From Bacteroidales bacterium (GTDB lineage Bacteria; Bacteroidota; Bacteroidia; Bacteroidales; WCHB1-69), in assembly GCA_017551725.1 (NCBI GenBank), contig JAFZKY010000030.1:1-64000 (forward strand): DNA of 64,000 nucleotides, in the 5' to 3' direction. Position numbers and translations under genes: made by a program. The first letter of the stretch is position 1. Each line of letters starts with the position of its first letter. The notes under the pieces were generated by a model, which had not been told where the DNA came from, searched no databases, and saw only the letters and a list, made by a program, of their open reading frames with translations. This document shows positions 53,301 through 61,558 of this stretch, piece by piece.

Positions 53301-56272
53301 TCTTTTTCTGTGAGGTTGTAGGTGAACGAAGCCTTGCCCTGGTTGAGTTTTATCCACTTGGATTCCATCACGCGCTCGTTGGAGATGATTTCGAAAAGCA
53401 CGTGGGCGTTGGTCAGATAGCTCTCCACCGTGACATGGATGGTGTGGCCCATCTCGTTGATGTCATTTTTGTCCTGATGAATCCAGAGAGGGTCGTAGAT
53501 GACGGATTTTTTACTGTTATTCTGATAAACAGTGATATATGATACCTCCCGTATTTCGTTGTTGTCGCGGTCGTGGGCGATGAACGTGACTTTGTAGGTG
53601 CCTTCATTGAAGTTTTCTATATTGGGGATGGCGAAGTTGTTTTTGCCATCGGCTTCAAAATCACCGCTGCTGACAGTCCCTATAACCTTCCAGTTCTCAG
53701 GATGTTGTTCCCCTTGTAAATCCAGATAGGGTAGGGCTTTGGCCATGGCGACGGAGTCGGAGAGGTAGTAGTCGTGTTCCGGGCAGCTGTATCGGTATTC
53801 GGATGGGGTCTGCAAGGCCTCGATGGTGTAGTGGAGCGTGCTCTTCTGTGGCTCGCCGGCCAGGTTGGTGGTTTTCACGCTGAAGCTGTTCTTGTCGGTG
53901 GTGGCTATCTGGCGCGGAAGGTCTGCGTTGATGAGAAGTCCCTTCTTGCTGATGCGCACGCTGCTGTTGGCGGAATGGGTCTCCCCGGTGATGTCAGAGA
54001 CGTCAACGGAGATCTTGAAATTGTAGAGGGGATCGTGCCGCTGGTTCTCCAGGTCGGGCAGGGCCGTGAAGCGGACGCGGAAGGTGCCGTCGGCATCTGT
54101 AGTCACCTCGCCGGAGGCTATCTGCTGGGTGGGACTGCTGGGCGACCACCACCAGCATCGCCACCAGGGGAAGGTGGCTTCGCGCACCACGCGGTACTTG
54201 ACCGTGGCTCCCTCCAGCGCGTAGCCGGCGTAGGCTTTCACACTGCCTGCGACTTCCACCTCCTGGTCGATCTTGAACTGCTCCTTGGGCTGCTCTATCG
54301 TCACCTCAAAGGTGGGGCGCTTGTACTCCTCTACACTGATGTATTTGACACCATACTTACAATCAATCAAATAGCTGCCGGTGAGTCCGGAGGTGGGCAG
54401 CACAAAACTGCCGGAGAAGGAACCGTATTCGTTGGTGGTCACGGTAATACGCTCCAGCACTTGATGGTTGGCATCCTTGAGGGTGACTTCTTCTTGCACG
54501 TCCGCCATCACACGGTTCTCCATTTTGGAGGTGAAATTCCCGACATCGTGCGCCTCCATGACAATGCCCTTGTAATAGACGGTTTGCCCGGGCCGGTAAA
54601 TGCTTCGGTCGGTGAAAATATAGGTGGTCCGTTTGGTGGAACCCAAGTCGTTGATATAATTGCTGCGTCGGCATTGGATAAGCGTGATTGTCTCCCCGTT
54701 TTTGGAAACAACCGCATTCAAATAGCCGATCTGTTTTTCCGGGAGAGTGTAATGGCATCGTCCATCTTTGTCGGTGCTCAGCTTCTGCTGGCTGATAAGA
54801 TGCCGTTGCCAGTAGTCTTCATAAAATTTAACCAACACGTTGGCACCGCTGATGGGTTCCCCGGTCACCCGGTCGAAGACGAAAAAGTCGTATTGGTTGG
54901 CATTGAATCGGTAGGTGGCGTCAAGGTCGGTAACTTGGACGAAAGTGTGGGTGTATTCCTTGCGGTTGCTGCTGTCGAAGGGCCCGTTGGAGGCCAGCAG
55001 CACGTAGGAGCCCTTGCTAAGGGCCGGCAGCAGGAAGTTGCCCTGTTTTTCGCGGTAGTCTCCCTCGTCGGGCGCGGTGATGGTGGTCTCGAACGTGTAC
55101 TTCCGGGCGATCAGAAGCTGGAACGGGTGTTCGGTGGACAGCGTCCTTTGATACTCGTCCGAAGTCATCGGGATCACGCGCAGGTAGATTTTGTTGCTGT
55201 TTTTGTAGTTGAAATTGATGAGATTGGGACGGTTGGCCGGCAGCGTGCTCATCATCGAGAAGGCCACAGAGCTTGCCTGAATATAATCAAGGGCAATCTG
55301 GGCGTTGTTCCCCTCGATGGATTTCGGGGCCACCGTCAGCACTTTTTGATACCATTCCACAGCCGTGATGAGGTCGGTGCGGTACTCCGGATGCTGGTCT
55401 TTGTCGTAGGATTTCGCTCTGTTTTGATAATATTCACCCAGTTTGTAGGCAATCATCTCGTACCCTTTCTGGTAACGGTAGCGTTGTTCTAATTTCAGGA
55501 GCTCTTTCAACAAGGTTTCCTGCTCATTTTCCAGATTAGAAATGTCCGACAGATATTCATAGCGGCGCAGGGTGACATCCAATAGGGCGTACGGTTCCGC
55601 GTCGTGCAGGTGCAGCCGCGTGAGCTCCTGCATGATTTTCAGGGAAAGATAGGAGAAGGAGTATTCGTCCGGCGAGTTGATCAGCATGTTGGTGAACACC
55701 TCGTTCTCGGACCAGTATTTCCCGTTGTTGACATCGAACGGCGTGACGGGGATGGGCATCTCCTTGATGCGGTTGGACAGGAAATCCAGTGCGCGGTTTG
55801 CCAGCAGGTCGTACAGGGTGGGACGGTACGGCTCTGTGGGCGGCATGTCCAGTATCGCCGCATAGTCTTTCAGGGGAATCTGTATCAGCAGGTCCGCATC
55901 GCGGAGCGACTGCTGGTAGTGGAATACAATCTGCTTCACTATCGTTTGCAAATCCCATACGTTGAGGTCGTTCGGTAGCTCGCCCTCAATCGGGGTGCGG
56001 TCCAGTATGCGGTAGCTGTTGTTGAGGTAGTAACGGGTGAGCAGGCTGGCCATGCAGCTGTGCCATACGGCGCGGCTGGCGGGATGGTTCTCCTGCTGTT
56101 GGATTTGTTGCCCGATTGCCCGATATACTTGCTCGTAGCCGTTGTCATCGCGCTGGAGCATCAGCTCATAGTCACTCAGTGCTTTTTTGATTTCAGCGGG
56201 CGTCTGTTGTGCAAAACTGTTGTTCATGATGCAGAAAAATAAAAGGGGGAGAAAAAAGTGTGTCTTTTTCAT
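50336..56272 (-). CDS. Bacterial alpha-2-macroglobulin-family protein with thioester motif
   Basis: 1978 residues. Signal peptide (1-21, ending SFA-Q). A helical N-terminal region (~25-340) precedes several macroglobulin beta domains (~350-1000), the A2M core with the FFYPNLHTDKEGNVLVSF strand and TMPESLTRWKLLGFA (~1210-1260), and the thioester CNEQ (C1441-Q1444) followed by the alpha-alpha toroid (~1450-1800) and a receptor-binding-like C-terminus. Traps or inhibits foreign proteases in the periplasm or at the surface. The thioester cysteine is retained. An unusual Trp-rich segment (PWWRCWWW, ~690) lies in a macroglobulin domain. No linked PBP1C gene, so not the classic yfaS-pbpC pair. Confidence 0.93.
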   Translation of the reverse strand: MKKTHFFLPLLFFCIMNNSFAQQTPAEIKKALSDYELMLQRDDNGYEQVYRAIGQQIQQQENHPASRAVWHSCMASLLTRYYLNNSYRILDRTPIEGELPNDLNVWDLQTIVKQIVFHYQQSLRDADLLIQIPLKDYAAILDMPPTEPYRPTLYDLLANRALDFLSNRIKEMPIPVTPFDVNNGKYWSENEVFTNMLINSPDEYSFSYLSLKIMQELTRLHLHDAEPYALLDVTLRRYEYLSDISNLENEQETLLKELLKLEQRYRYQKGYEMIAYKLGEYYQNRAKSYDKDQHPEYRTDLITAVEWYQKVLTVAPKSIEGNNAQIALDYIQASSVAFSMMSTLPANRPNLINFNYKNSNKIYLRVIPMTSDEYQRTLSTEHPFQLLIARKYTFETTITAPDEGDYREKQGNFLLPALSKGSYVLLASNGPFDSSNRKEYTHTFVQVTDLDATYRFNANQYDFFVFDRVTGEPISGANVLVKFYEDYWQRHLISQQKLSTDKDGRCHYTLPEKQIGYLNAVVSKNGETITLIQCRRSNYINDLGSTKRTTYIFTDRSIYRPGQTVYYKGIVMEAHDVGNFTSKMENRVMADVQEEVTLKDANHQVLERITVTTNEYGSFSGSFVLPTSGLTGSYLIDCKYGVKYISVEEYKRPTFEVTIEQPKEQFKIDQEVEVAGSVKAYAGYALEGATVKYRVVREATFPWWRCWWWSPSSPTQQIASGEVTTDADGTFRVRFTALPDLENQRHDPLYNFKISVDVSDITGETHSANSSVRISKKGLLINADLPRQIATTDKNSFSVKTTNLAGEPQKSTLHYTIEALQTPSEYRYSCPEHDYYLSDSVAMAKALPYLDLQGEQHPENWKVIGTVSSGDFEADGKNNFAIPNIENFNEGTYKVTFIAHDRDNNEIREVSYITVYQNNSKKSVIYDPLWIHQDKNDINEMGHTIHVTVESYLTNAHVLFEIISNERVMESKWIKLNQGKASFTYNLTEKDLGNVVFHAFTAQNNRQYDENLTVYVPYSHKDIDFEFITFRDKTLPGSNEQYQIRLKDKNGDKVAAEMLCSMYDASLDAFASPNDFKKYIVQWNNYTSFEYSLDRNTAHFTNNHSISLGKKSTLSPKVREYPELIFLNDWFYPRYSARAAGRAVSKSRYEGEVVLNIVEDAVGMEEAEAPLAATFSWDGVDLETGESMSEKTTAQEEPQEQGGIRTNFAETAFFYPNLHTDKEGNVLVSFTMPESLTRWKLLGFAHNTNLMTGSFEKYVQTYKKLMVVPNVPRFLREGDMLVLSAKVVNLDTVTQCGNITLSFRNPFNNADIQIVEGANAQPFEVKPGASQEVRFRVRVPQNLGAVTCRIEARNLESPAFTDGEERTLPILTNRILITESLPLHISGKGTKTFTFERLKNSFSASASPTLSTQSLTLEFTPNPIWYAIQAMPYLMEYPYECNEQIFSRYYANTLATNIVNSHPRVKEVFDEWLNSTPDAFCSQLEKNQELKSVLLEETPWVLDAQKESSRKQNVALLFDLHRMAKEGKNACKKLEDNQNGDGGWPWFAGGQSSSYITEHIMAGMGHLQALDVKTDMKSATLKKAISYIDNQMNDYYQRWQKKNNTSSWGDIHYLYARSFFLDQKVSPAHLEAYNYNYNNIKKNWKKQSIYMQGMIALVCQRNGDTQTAKEIITHIKSMAQYSEELGMFWKKAGYGYYWYEAPIERQALLIEAFNAITPLDMESIEKMQLWLLKQKQTQSWPTTKSTTEAIYALLLRNNALETSNGVRLTLGDQWSYTEGDGTEQAQAGTGYIKKSWKGGDVTADMSTLKIEKETSGPAWGGLYWQYLENIDKLDHSQDADFSIQKQLYKVEVGDRGEVLTAITEQSPLKVGDKVRVRVEIRTDRDMEYVHLKDMRAACFEPTNVLSGHRYQDGLRYYEATKDASTNFFIDYLPKGTYVFEYTLMATMTGTYSNGLTTIQCMYAPEFTSHSEGIRVTVK

Positions 56273-56380
56273 GTTATAGTTTTTTGGGGCTTTTCATAAA
56301 CGGGGTACCGATTTTGAATATTGTTCGGGGTTTAATTTTTATACAATAAAGATGGATGGTGCTGAAAAGCATTCCAGCCG

Positions 56381-56388
56381 CAAAGATA
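56381..56388 (-). promoter_or_regulatory. -7 box upstream of the A2M gene
   Basis: TATCTTTG on the minus strand, 109 bases from the ATG at 56272. Confidence 0.5.
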
Positions 56389-56408
56389 CGAAATAATGGC
56401 AAAAAATT

Positions 56409-56435
56409 CTTAGTTTCTTAACTTCTCAACTCTAA
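56409..56435. repeat. Dispersed 27-base T-rich repeat, copy 2
   Basis: One-base variant of 6814-6840. Lies between the TPR-like gene and the A2M promoter. Confidence 0.6.
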
Positions 56436-56473
56436 TCCCCTAAGTTCATTGTCAAAGTTCATAGTCCAAAGTC

Positions 56474-57328
56474 CTACTCCTCTTTCCGCTGGTTGTTCTT
56501 GCGGTACTCGTCGGCATATTGGTAGAACTTCCGGGCCATCTCCATGTTGTGGCGCCGCTCGGCCTCGCGGGCGATGGCAAGGTACGACTCGTACACGCCC
56601 TCGCGCGAGAGCAGGATGCCGTGGTAGTAGTCGTCGTTGCAGTAGCCCGACGGCATGTTGCTGCAGAACTGCTCCAGGGCCAGGAACACCTCCAGCGCGT
56701 CGGCCGACCGCCCCGATTGGATGTATGCGTTGCCGATGCTGTACAGCTTGTCGTATAGCTGGAGTGAGAAGTCCGAGACGGCCTTCTCCTGCTCGTCGTT
56801 TAGCTCCGATTTTGTGTAGAGCAGGTGTATGAGATCGACACTCTCCTTGTAACGGCTCTGCCGGAGACGTAGCTGGGCTTTGAGCAACAGCGCGTCAGGG
56901 TTGTATTTGTTGAACTGCAAGGCACGGTCCAGGTTGTAAAGGGCGGCAGACGTGTCGGAAAAGGCCATCTCCTCCTGCGCCCGCAGGTAGAACAGATGGT
57001 CCACCACCTTCTTGCGCTCTGACAGGATCTCGTTCAGCCGGTCCGACTTGTAGGCGATGCGGTTGAACTGCGAGCGCGTCAGGTAGTAGTCGGTTTGGAG
57101 GCATTTGACCAGATGGGGTAGGGTGGTGCTTCGGAAACGGTCCATCTCCTTCCGGATGTCCTGCAGGAAATAGTAGTGCAGCGTGATGATCTCAGGGTCC
57201 TCGGTGTTGAGCTTGTCCAGGCGCGCATTCCATTGACGGAACTGCGAGCCGATGGAGTCGCACGGTATCTGCGCATCCAGTCCGATGAGGCAGCAGCATA
57301 ACCCGATGATGGCGCAGAGTCTCTTCAA
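56474..57328 (-). CDS. Secreted TPR-like hypothetical protein
   Basis: 284 residues with a signal peptide (1-19, IGLDAQ). The rest is helical with tetratricopeptide-like repeats: SAALYNLDRALQFNKYNPDALLLKAQLRLRQ (~128-158) has the TPR A/L/Y pattern, and SIGNAYIQSGRSADALEVFLALE repeats it. Function unknown; possibly a periplasmic assembly or binding protein. Starts 6 bases after the thioredoxin lipoprotein gene, so the two are likely co-transcribed with murD. Confidence 0.75.
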   Translation of the reverse strand: MKRLCAIIGLCCCLIGLDAQIPCDSIGSQFRQWNARLDKLNTEDPEIITLHYYFLQDIRKEMDRFRSTTLPHLVKCLQTDYYLTRSQFNRIAYKSDRLNEILSERKKVVDHLFYLRAQEEMAFSDTSAALYNLDRALQFNKYNPDALLLKAQLRLRQSRYKESVDLIHLLYTKSELNDEQEKAVSDFSLQLYDKLYSIGNAYIQSGRSADALEVFLALEQFCSNMPSGYCNDDYYHGILLSREGVYESYLAIAREAERRHNMEMARKFYQYADEYRKNNQRKEE

Positions 57329-57334
57329 GGATGG

Positions 57335-57868
57335 CTAATTTAAGAAGTCACGGATGGCGTTTTCCATTTCCGTCTCAGACGGTGCCCCGACCATCTTACG
57401 GGGCTGGTCGGTGGTGTTGAAGAACAACAGCGTCGGGATGTTCTGGATGCCGAAGGCGGCGCACACATCCTGGGCGCGGTCCACATTGATTTTGTAGATG
57501 ATGAGCTGCCCCTTGTATTTCTTCGCCATCTTCTCCATCATGGGCTTGATGCTCATGCAGGGCCGGCACCAGTCGGCGTAGAAGTCCACCACGCAGGGCG
57601 TGTGGCCCTTGTAGCGGAATCCCTGCGGATTGTCGATGTCGGTGATGCGCTTCACGAAATCGTCGGCACTCAGCGCGATGACATTGCCGGAGAGGTCTTC
57701 TTCCAACGCGGGTGTCTCTTCGGCCTGGTTGTCGGACACGTAAGGGTTGCCCGTGTTTTCGGTGGTTTCGGTGATGTTCTCGTCGGCGTCTTTTGGGCGG
57801 TTGCCGTTCCATTGGCAGGCTCCCAGCAGCAGGAGCGTGGCGGATAGGAAAAGGATGATTCTATTCAT
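57335..57868 (-). CDS. Thioredoxin-family lipoprotein
   Basis: 177 residues from the ATG at 57868; a longer frame upstream runs antisense through murD and is rejected. Lipobox LLLGAC (Cys16) marks a lipoprotein. The thioredoxin fold carries the active site YADWCRPC near residues 96-103 and the cis-Pro in QNIPTLL near residue 147. Expected to reduce disulfides in the periplasm. Its start overlaps the murD stop by 8 bases. Confidence 0.92.
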   Translation of the reverse strand: MNRIILFLSATLLLLGACQWNGNRPKDADENITETTENTGNPYVSDNQAEETPALEEDLSGNVIALSADDFVKRITDIDNPQGFRYKGHTPCVVDFYADWCRPCMSIKPMMEKMAKKYKGQLIIYKINVDRAQDVCAAFGIQNIPTLLFFNTTDQPRKMVGAPSETEMENAIRDFLN

Positions 57869-59255
57869 GTGTCTGTTTTTGATTGTATTCGACAATAAGG
57901 TTTTTGAAGATGCGCCCGCGTTCCTCGAAGTTCTTGAACTGGTCGTAGCTGGCGGCGGCGGGCGAGAGCAGCACCATGCGTCCCTCCTCGGTATGCCCAA
58001 AGGCGAAGGCCACGATTTGGCGGAAATCCTGCTCGTGGATAACGTTTTCCGGCAGCGGATATTGTTGCCGCCATTCTTGCATCATGCGCGCGCCCGCAGG
58101 ACCGGTGAAGGCGATGTTCGACACGGGGTTCTCATGCAGGTATTCATATAATATATTGTATTCGATGCCCCGGTCGAAGCCGCCGAGGATGAGTGTATCT
58201 ACCTTTTTCAACGCCTTCAGGGCGGCGATGGTGGCCTCCGGGATGGTGGAGATGCTGTCGTTGTAAAATTCCACCCCTTGGAAACGCCCCACATATTCGA
58301 TTCTGTTGGGCAGTCCCCGGAAGCTGCGCAGTCCCCGCTCGATGTCCTCGTGCGACACTTTCAGATGCCGGCACACCGCCATGGCCGCCATGATGTTGTA
58401 GTAGTTGTGCGTGCCCGGCAGGTTGTAGTAGTCCGACAGGTCGTACTCGTCCTCCACATGGCCGGAGATGGCGAAGTGGATTTTCCGGTCGCGGCAGCAG
58501 GCGTACGGTCCCTCCTGCGGCTCGGTGCCGAAGATGACGCGGTCGCGGTTCAGGTGGTACGACTTGATGAGGCCCGGGATGTGCTCGTCGTCGCCGTTAT
58601 AGACCAAAAACTGACGGTCGTCCTGAAAACGGGTGATGTTCAGCTTGGCGATCTGGTAGGTGTTGAAGGAGTTGAAATGGTCGAGGTGCTCCTGGTAGAG
58701 GTTGAGCAGCACGGCGTAGTCGGGCGAGCGGCGTACGAACTCCAGCTGGTGCGCCGACAGCTCGGCCACCACGATGGTCTTGGGCGTCATTTGCTCGATG
58801 ATGTCGAAGAAGGGGGTGCCGATGTTGCCCGCCAGGATGGTGTCGCGGCCCGCCGTCTTCAGGATGTGGTAGATGAGCGAGGAGGTGGTGCTCTTGCCCT
58901 TGGTGCCGGTGACGCCCACCACCTGCTTGTGGAAAGCCTCCAGGAAGAGGTTCGTCTGCGAGGTGATCTTCTCCGTCTCGATCCAATAGTTGACGTGATT
59001 GAAACTGATACCCGGGGTCTTGAAGATCAGGTCGTAATCGTTCAGCCCTTGGTCGTAGTTCTCCCCCTTGACAACCGTCAGGTGCGGGTCGTCCAGGTCA
59101 TCGGTCTTCAAGGCCTCGCTGCGGTCGGCCACGGTGAGCGGCATGTCCGGGAAGTGGCGGCGGATGAACCGGTAGGTGGAGATGCCCTCCCGCCCGAATC
59201 CGAGGATGACGATGCGCTTGTCTCTGATTTGATCCAGAATGTATGTGGAATCCAT
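57861..59255 (-). CDS. murD: UDP-N-acetylmuramoyl-L-alanine--D-glutamate ligase
   Basis: Adds D-Glu to UDP-MurNAc-L-Ala in peptidoglycan synthesis, in the cytosol. 464 residues from the ATG at 59255 (MDSTYILDQ); longer frames are rejected because a -7 box lies upstream. Motifs: KRIVILGFGREGIS (~12-25), the ATP loop TGTKGKSTTSSL (~113-124), and the HLDHFNS region (~201). The N-terminal Rossmann-like domain and Mur ligase central domain match MurD, though the sequence is divergent; another Mur ligase is a lesser possibility. Followed by two envelope genes in the same direction. Confidence 0.88.
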   Translation of the reverse strand: MDSTYILDQIRDKRIVILGFGREGISTYRFIRRHFPDMPLTVADRSEALKTDDLDDPHLTVVKGENYDQGLNDYDLIFKTPGISFNHVNYWIETEKITSQTNLFLEAFHKQVVGVTGTKGKSTTSSLIYHILKTAGRDTILAGNIGTPFFDIIEQMTPKTIVVAELSAHQLEFVRRSPDYAVLLNLYQEHLDHFNSFNTYQIAKLNITRFQDDRQFLVYNGDDEHIPGLIKSYHLNRDRVIFGTEPQEGPYACCRDRKIHFAISGHVEDEYDLSDYYNLPGTHNYYNIMAAMAVCRHLKVSHEDIERGLRSFRGLPNRIEYVGRFQGVEFYNDSISTIPEATIAALKALKKVDTLILGGFDRGIEYNILYEYLHENPVSNIAFTGPAGARMMQEWRQQYPLPENVIHEQDFRQIVAFAFGHTEEGRMVLLSPAAASYDQFKNFEERGRIFKNLIVEYNQKQTHE

Positions 59256-59282
59256 TGTTGCTATGACTTGTGTAAGAGGCGG

Positions 59283-59290
59283 CAAAGATA
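59283..59290 (-). promoter_or_regulatory. -7 box upstream of murD
   Basis: TATCTTTG on the minus strand, 28 bases before the ATG at 59255. Confidence 0.6.
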
Positions 59291-59328
59291 CGAAAAAAAC
59301 AGCCGGCACGGGACATGATAAAACAATC

Positions 59329-59349
59329 GATGCGCCTTCATGGCGCATC
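59329..59349 (-). terminator. Possible terminator of the tRNA cluster
   Basis: GATGCGCC pairs with GGCGCATC over a 5-base loop. On the minus strand it is followed by a modestly T-rich GATTGTTTTATC, so its terminator function is plausible but not strong. Confidence 0.5.
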
Positions 59350-59400
59350 TAGAGCAAAACAATGTGAAATAAATTATAATGAAATGATATGGAAAATGTG

Positions 59401-59473
59401 AGCGGAAAACGGGGCTCGAACCCGCCACCTACAGCTTGGAAGGCTGTCGCTCTACCAAATGAGCTACTTCCGC
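59401..59473 (-). tRNA. tRNA-Gly (TCC)
   Basis: Minus strand. Acceptor 5' GCGGAAG pairs with 3' TTTCCGC; anticodon loop CTTCCAA gives TCC; T-loop TTCGAGC. Discriminator T, no encoded CCA. Last of the Thr-Tyr-Gly cluster. Confidence 0.95.
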
Positions 59474-59485
59474 GGGTGAAAAAAG

Positions 59486-59567
59486 TGGGAGAGGAAGGAT
59501 TCGAACCTCCGAAGGCTTAGCCAGCAGATTTACAGTCTGTCCCATTTGACCGCTCTGGAACTCTCCC
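59486..59567 (-). tRNA. tRNA-Tyr (GTA)
   Basis: Minus strand. Acceptor GGGAGAG/CTCTCCC, anticodon loop CTGTAAA gives GTA, with a long class II variable arm (82 bases in all) as expected for bacterial tRNA-Tyr. T-loop TTCGAAT. Confidence 0.95.
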
Positions 59568-59592
59568 ATCCTATTTCTCAAGTGCCGTAAAG

Positions 59593-59665
59593 AGCCGATA
59601 GAGGGACTTGAACCCACGACCGGCTGATTACAAATCAGCTGCTCTACCAACTGAGCTATATCGGC
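59593..59665 (-). tRNA. tRNA-Thr (TGT)
   Basis: Minus strand. Acceptor GCCGATA/TATCGGC, anticodon loop TTTGTAA gives TGT, T-loop TTCAAGT. First gene of a Thr-Tyr-Gly cluster, an order also found in other bacteria upstream of tuf; no tuf gene is within reach here. Confidence 0.95.
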
Positions 59666-59706
59666 ACTACGATTTTCTATCAAAGAACTCTCTTGTTTTG
59701 AGGCCG

Positions 59707-59714
59707 CAAAAATA
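59707..59714 (-). promoter_or_regulatory. -7 box for the tRNA cluster
   Basis: TATTTTTG on the minus strand, 41 bases before the 5' end of tRNA-Thr. The 59666-60025 gap otherwise holds the acpP promoter and no convincing gene. Confidence 0.6.
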
Positions 59715-59992
59715 GTCTTTTTTTTATATCCCACATCTTCTGTAACCTGTTTTTCTTTGTGTTTTATTATAATAATCTATAAATCAACAAAATAATTTTA
59801 CAATAAGCAAAAAAACGGGATGGATTTTACTGGCAAAAGGGCGATATGTTGTTATATGAGTATTTCTATTTTGGAAGAAAAAAGGAACTCGGTGCCGAAA
59901 AATGGATCGGGATGTGTGGTGTGCAGGATGGCAAGGAAGGATGGGAGTGTGGTGGAAAAAAATCAGGAGCGTTGCGGTATTTATATTTTTTG

Positions 59993-60000
59993 TATTTTTG
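59993..60000 (+). promoter_or_regulatory. -7 box upstream of acpP
   Basis: TATTTTTG, 25 bases before the ATG at 60026. Confidence 0.6.
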
Positions 60001-60025
60001 CCGCCGATTTTAAAAACTCATTCTT

Positions 60026-60268
60026 ATGACAGAAGTAGAAATTTTAGAAAAGGTACAATCCATAATTGCAGAAAAGCTCAGCGTTGATGCTGCCGACGTT
60101 ATGCCGGAGAAGAGTTTCACCAACGACCTCGGTGCCGATTCCCTGGATACCGTGGAGCTGATTATGGAATTTGAGAACGTGTTCGGCGTTTCCATCCCCG
60201 ATGAGGATGCTGAAAAGATCCAGACGGTGGGTGACGCAGTCGCCTATATTCAAGGCCATATCAAATAA
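60026..60268 (+). CDS. acpP: Acyl carrier protein
   Basis: Carries growing acyl chains on a phosphopantetheine arm in fatty acid synthesis. 80 residues. The attachment Ser is S39 in [10 protein letters not shown], with the acidic helix II typical of ACPs. First gene of an acpP-fabF-rnc run; CoA, the donor of its arm, depends on coaD found elsewhere in this window. Confidence 0.97.
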   Translation: MTEVEILEKVQSIIAEKLSVDAADVMPEKSFTNDLGADSLDTVELIMEFENVFGVSIPDEDAEKIQTVGDAVAYIQGHIK

Positions 60269-60304
60269 TATCGAAACACTCTCTACTACCGTTTCATTTG
60301 TTTG

Positions 60305-61558
60305 ATGGAACTCAAACGAGTTGTCGTTACAGGTTTGGGTGCTTTAACGCCGATTGGTCTCGGCGTGGGGTCGTATTGGCGTGCCCTGTTGCAGGGCGTG
60401 TCGGGTGCGGGTCCCATTACCCATTTTGACCCTGAGAAGTTCAAAACCCGCTTCGCTTGCGAGCTGAAGGGCTTTGACGTTGACAACTATATGCCGCGCA
60501 AGGAGGCCCAGCGCATGGACCCCTGTGCGCAATATGCCATGGTCTCCACCATGGAAGCCCTGGCGGATTCCGGACTGGATGTGGAACGTCTGGACAAGGA
60601 CCGTGTGGGCGTCATCATCGGCACCGGCGTGGGCGGCTTCACCGCCATGATGGAGACGGCCAACGTCTTCGTGGAGAACGGGCGAACCCCAAGATTCAGC
60701 CCCTACCTGCTTTTGAAAGTGCTTGCCGACATGGTTTCCGGTTACATCTCGTTGCGTTATGGTTTCCGGGGGCCCAACTATGTGACCTCGGCGGCCTGTG
60801 CCTCGGCGGGCAACGCTATCGGCGATGCCATGAACCTCATACGCCTCGGCAAGGCCGACGTGATCGTGTCGGGCGGCACGGAGGCGGCCATCGTGGAGGC
60901 GGCCGTCGGCGGCTTTGACGCCATGCGCGCGCTCTCCGTGCGCAACGACGACCCGCAGCACGCCTCCCGTCCCTTCGACAAGGACCGTGACGGCTTTGTG
61001 ATGGGAGAGGGCTCGGGTATCCTGATCCTAGAGGAGATGGAACACGCCTTGGCCCGCGGAGCCAAGATCTATGCCGAGCTCGCTGGCGTGGGCATGTCGG
61101 CTGATGCATCCAATGCTACCGCTCCCGACCCGAACGGCGGCGGGGCCGTGCGCTCCATGCACAACGCCCTTGAGGATGCCGGCCTGTCGCCGCTCGATGT
61201 GGACTATATCAACATGCACGGCACCTCCACCCAGCTCGGCGACGTGGCCGAGTGCCGCGCTATCCAGACCCTCTTCGGCGACCATACCAAAAAGATGGTG
61301 ATGAACTCCACCAAATCCATGATCGGACACCTGCTCGGTGCCGGCCCGGCGGTGGAAAGCATTGCCATCCTGATGTCGATGCGCGACAGCATCGTACACC
61401 CCACCATCAACCTGCAGCATCTGGATCCTGTATTGCCCCAAGACTGGAACTACGCCGCCAACACGACGGTGGAGAAGGTGGTCGATGTGGCCATCTCCAA
61501 CTCCTTCGGCTTCGGCGGCCATAATGTCACCCTGTTGTACAAGCGCTTCCAACCGTGA
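60305..61558 (+). CDS. fabF: Beta-ketoacyl-ACP synthase II
   Basis: Elongates acyl-ACP with malonyl-ACP. 417 residues from the ATG at 60305 (MELKRVVVTG). The catalytic Cys is C165 in TSAACASAG, and the two His are in NMHGTSTQLGD (~302) and IGHLLGAGP (~339); FGFGGHN near the end completes the active site. 36 bases after acpP; its stop overlaps the rnc start in TGATG. A TTG one codon upstream is possible but less likely. Confidence 0.97.
   Translation: MELKRVVVTGLGALTPIGLGVGSYWRALLQGVSGAGPITHFDPEKFKTRFACELKGFDVDNYMPRKEAQRMDPCAQYAMVSTMEALADSGLDVERLDKDRVGVIIGTGVGGFTAMMETANVFVENGRTPRFSPYLLLKVLADMVSGYISLRYGFRGPNYVTSAACASAGNAIGDAMNLIRLGKADVIVSGGTEAAIVEAAVGGFDAMRALSVRNDDPQHASRPFDKDRDGFVMGEGSGILILEEMEHALARGAKIYAELAGVGMSADASNATAPDPNGGGAVRSMHNALEDAGLSPLDVDYINMHGTSTQLGDVAECRAIQTLFGDHTKKMVMNSTKSMIGHLLGAGPAVESIAILMSMRDSIVHPTINLQHLDPVLPQDWNYAANTTVEKVVDVAISNSFGFGGHNVTLLYKRFQP

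Noticed and set aside
53774..55492. Long open frame on the plus strand (572 codons) opposite the A2M gene
   Set aside because: Antisense shadow of a well-supported coding region; no family motifs and Gly/Val-rich composition typical of antisense frames. The same applies to other antisense frames such as 8724-10352 and 17831-19102.
59820..60029. Small frame upstream of acpP
   Set aside because: Cys-rich, no recognisable start context, overlaps the acpP promoter and start.
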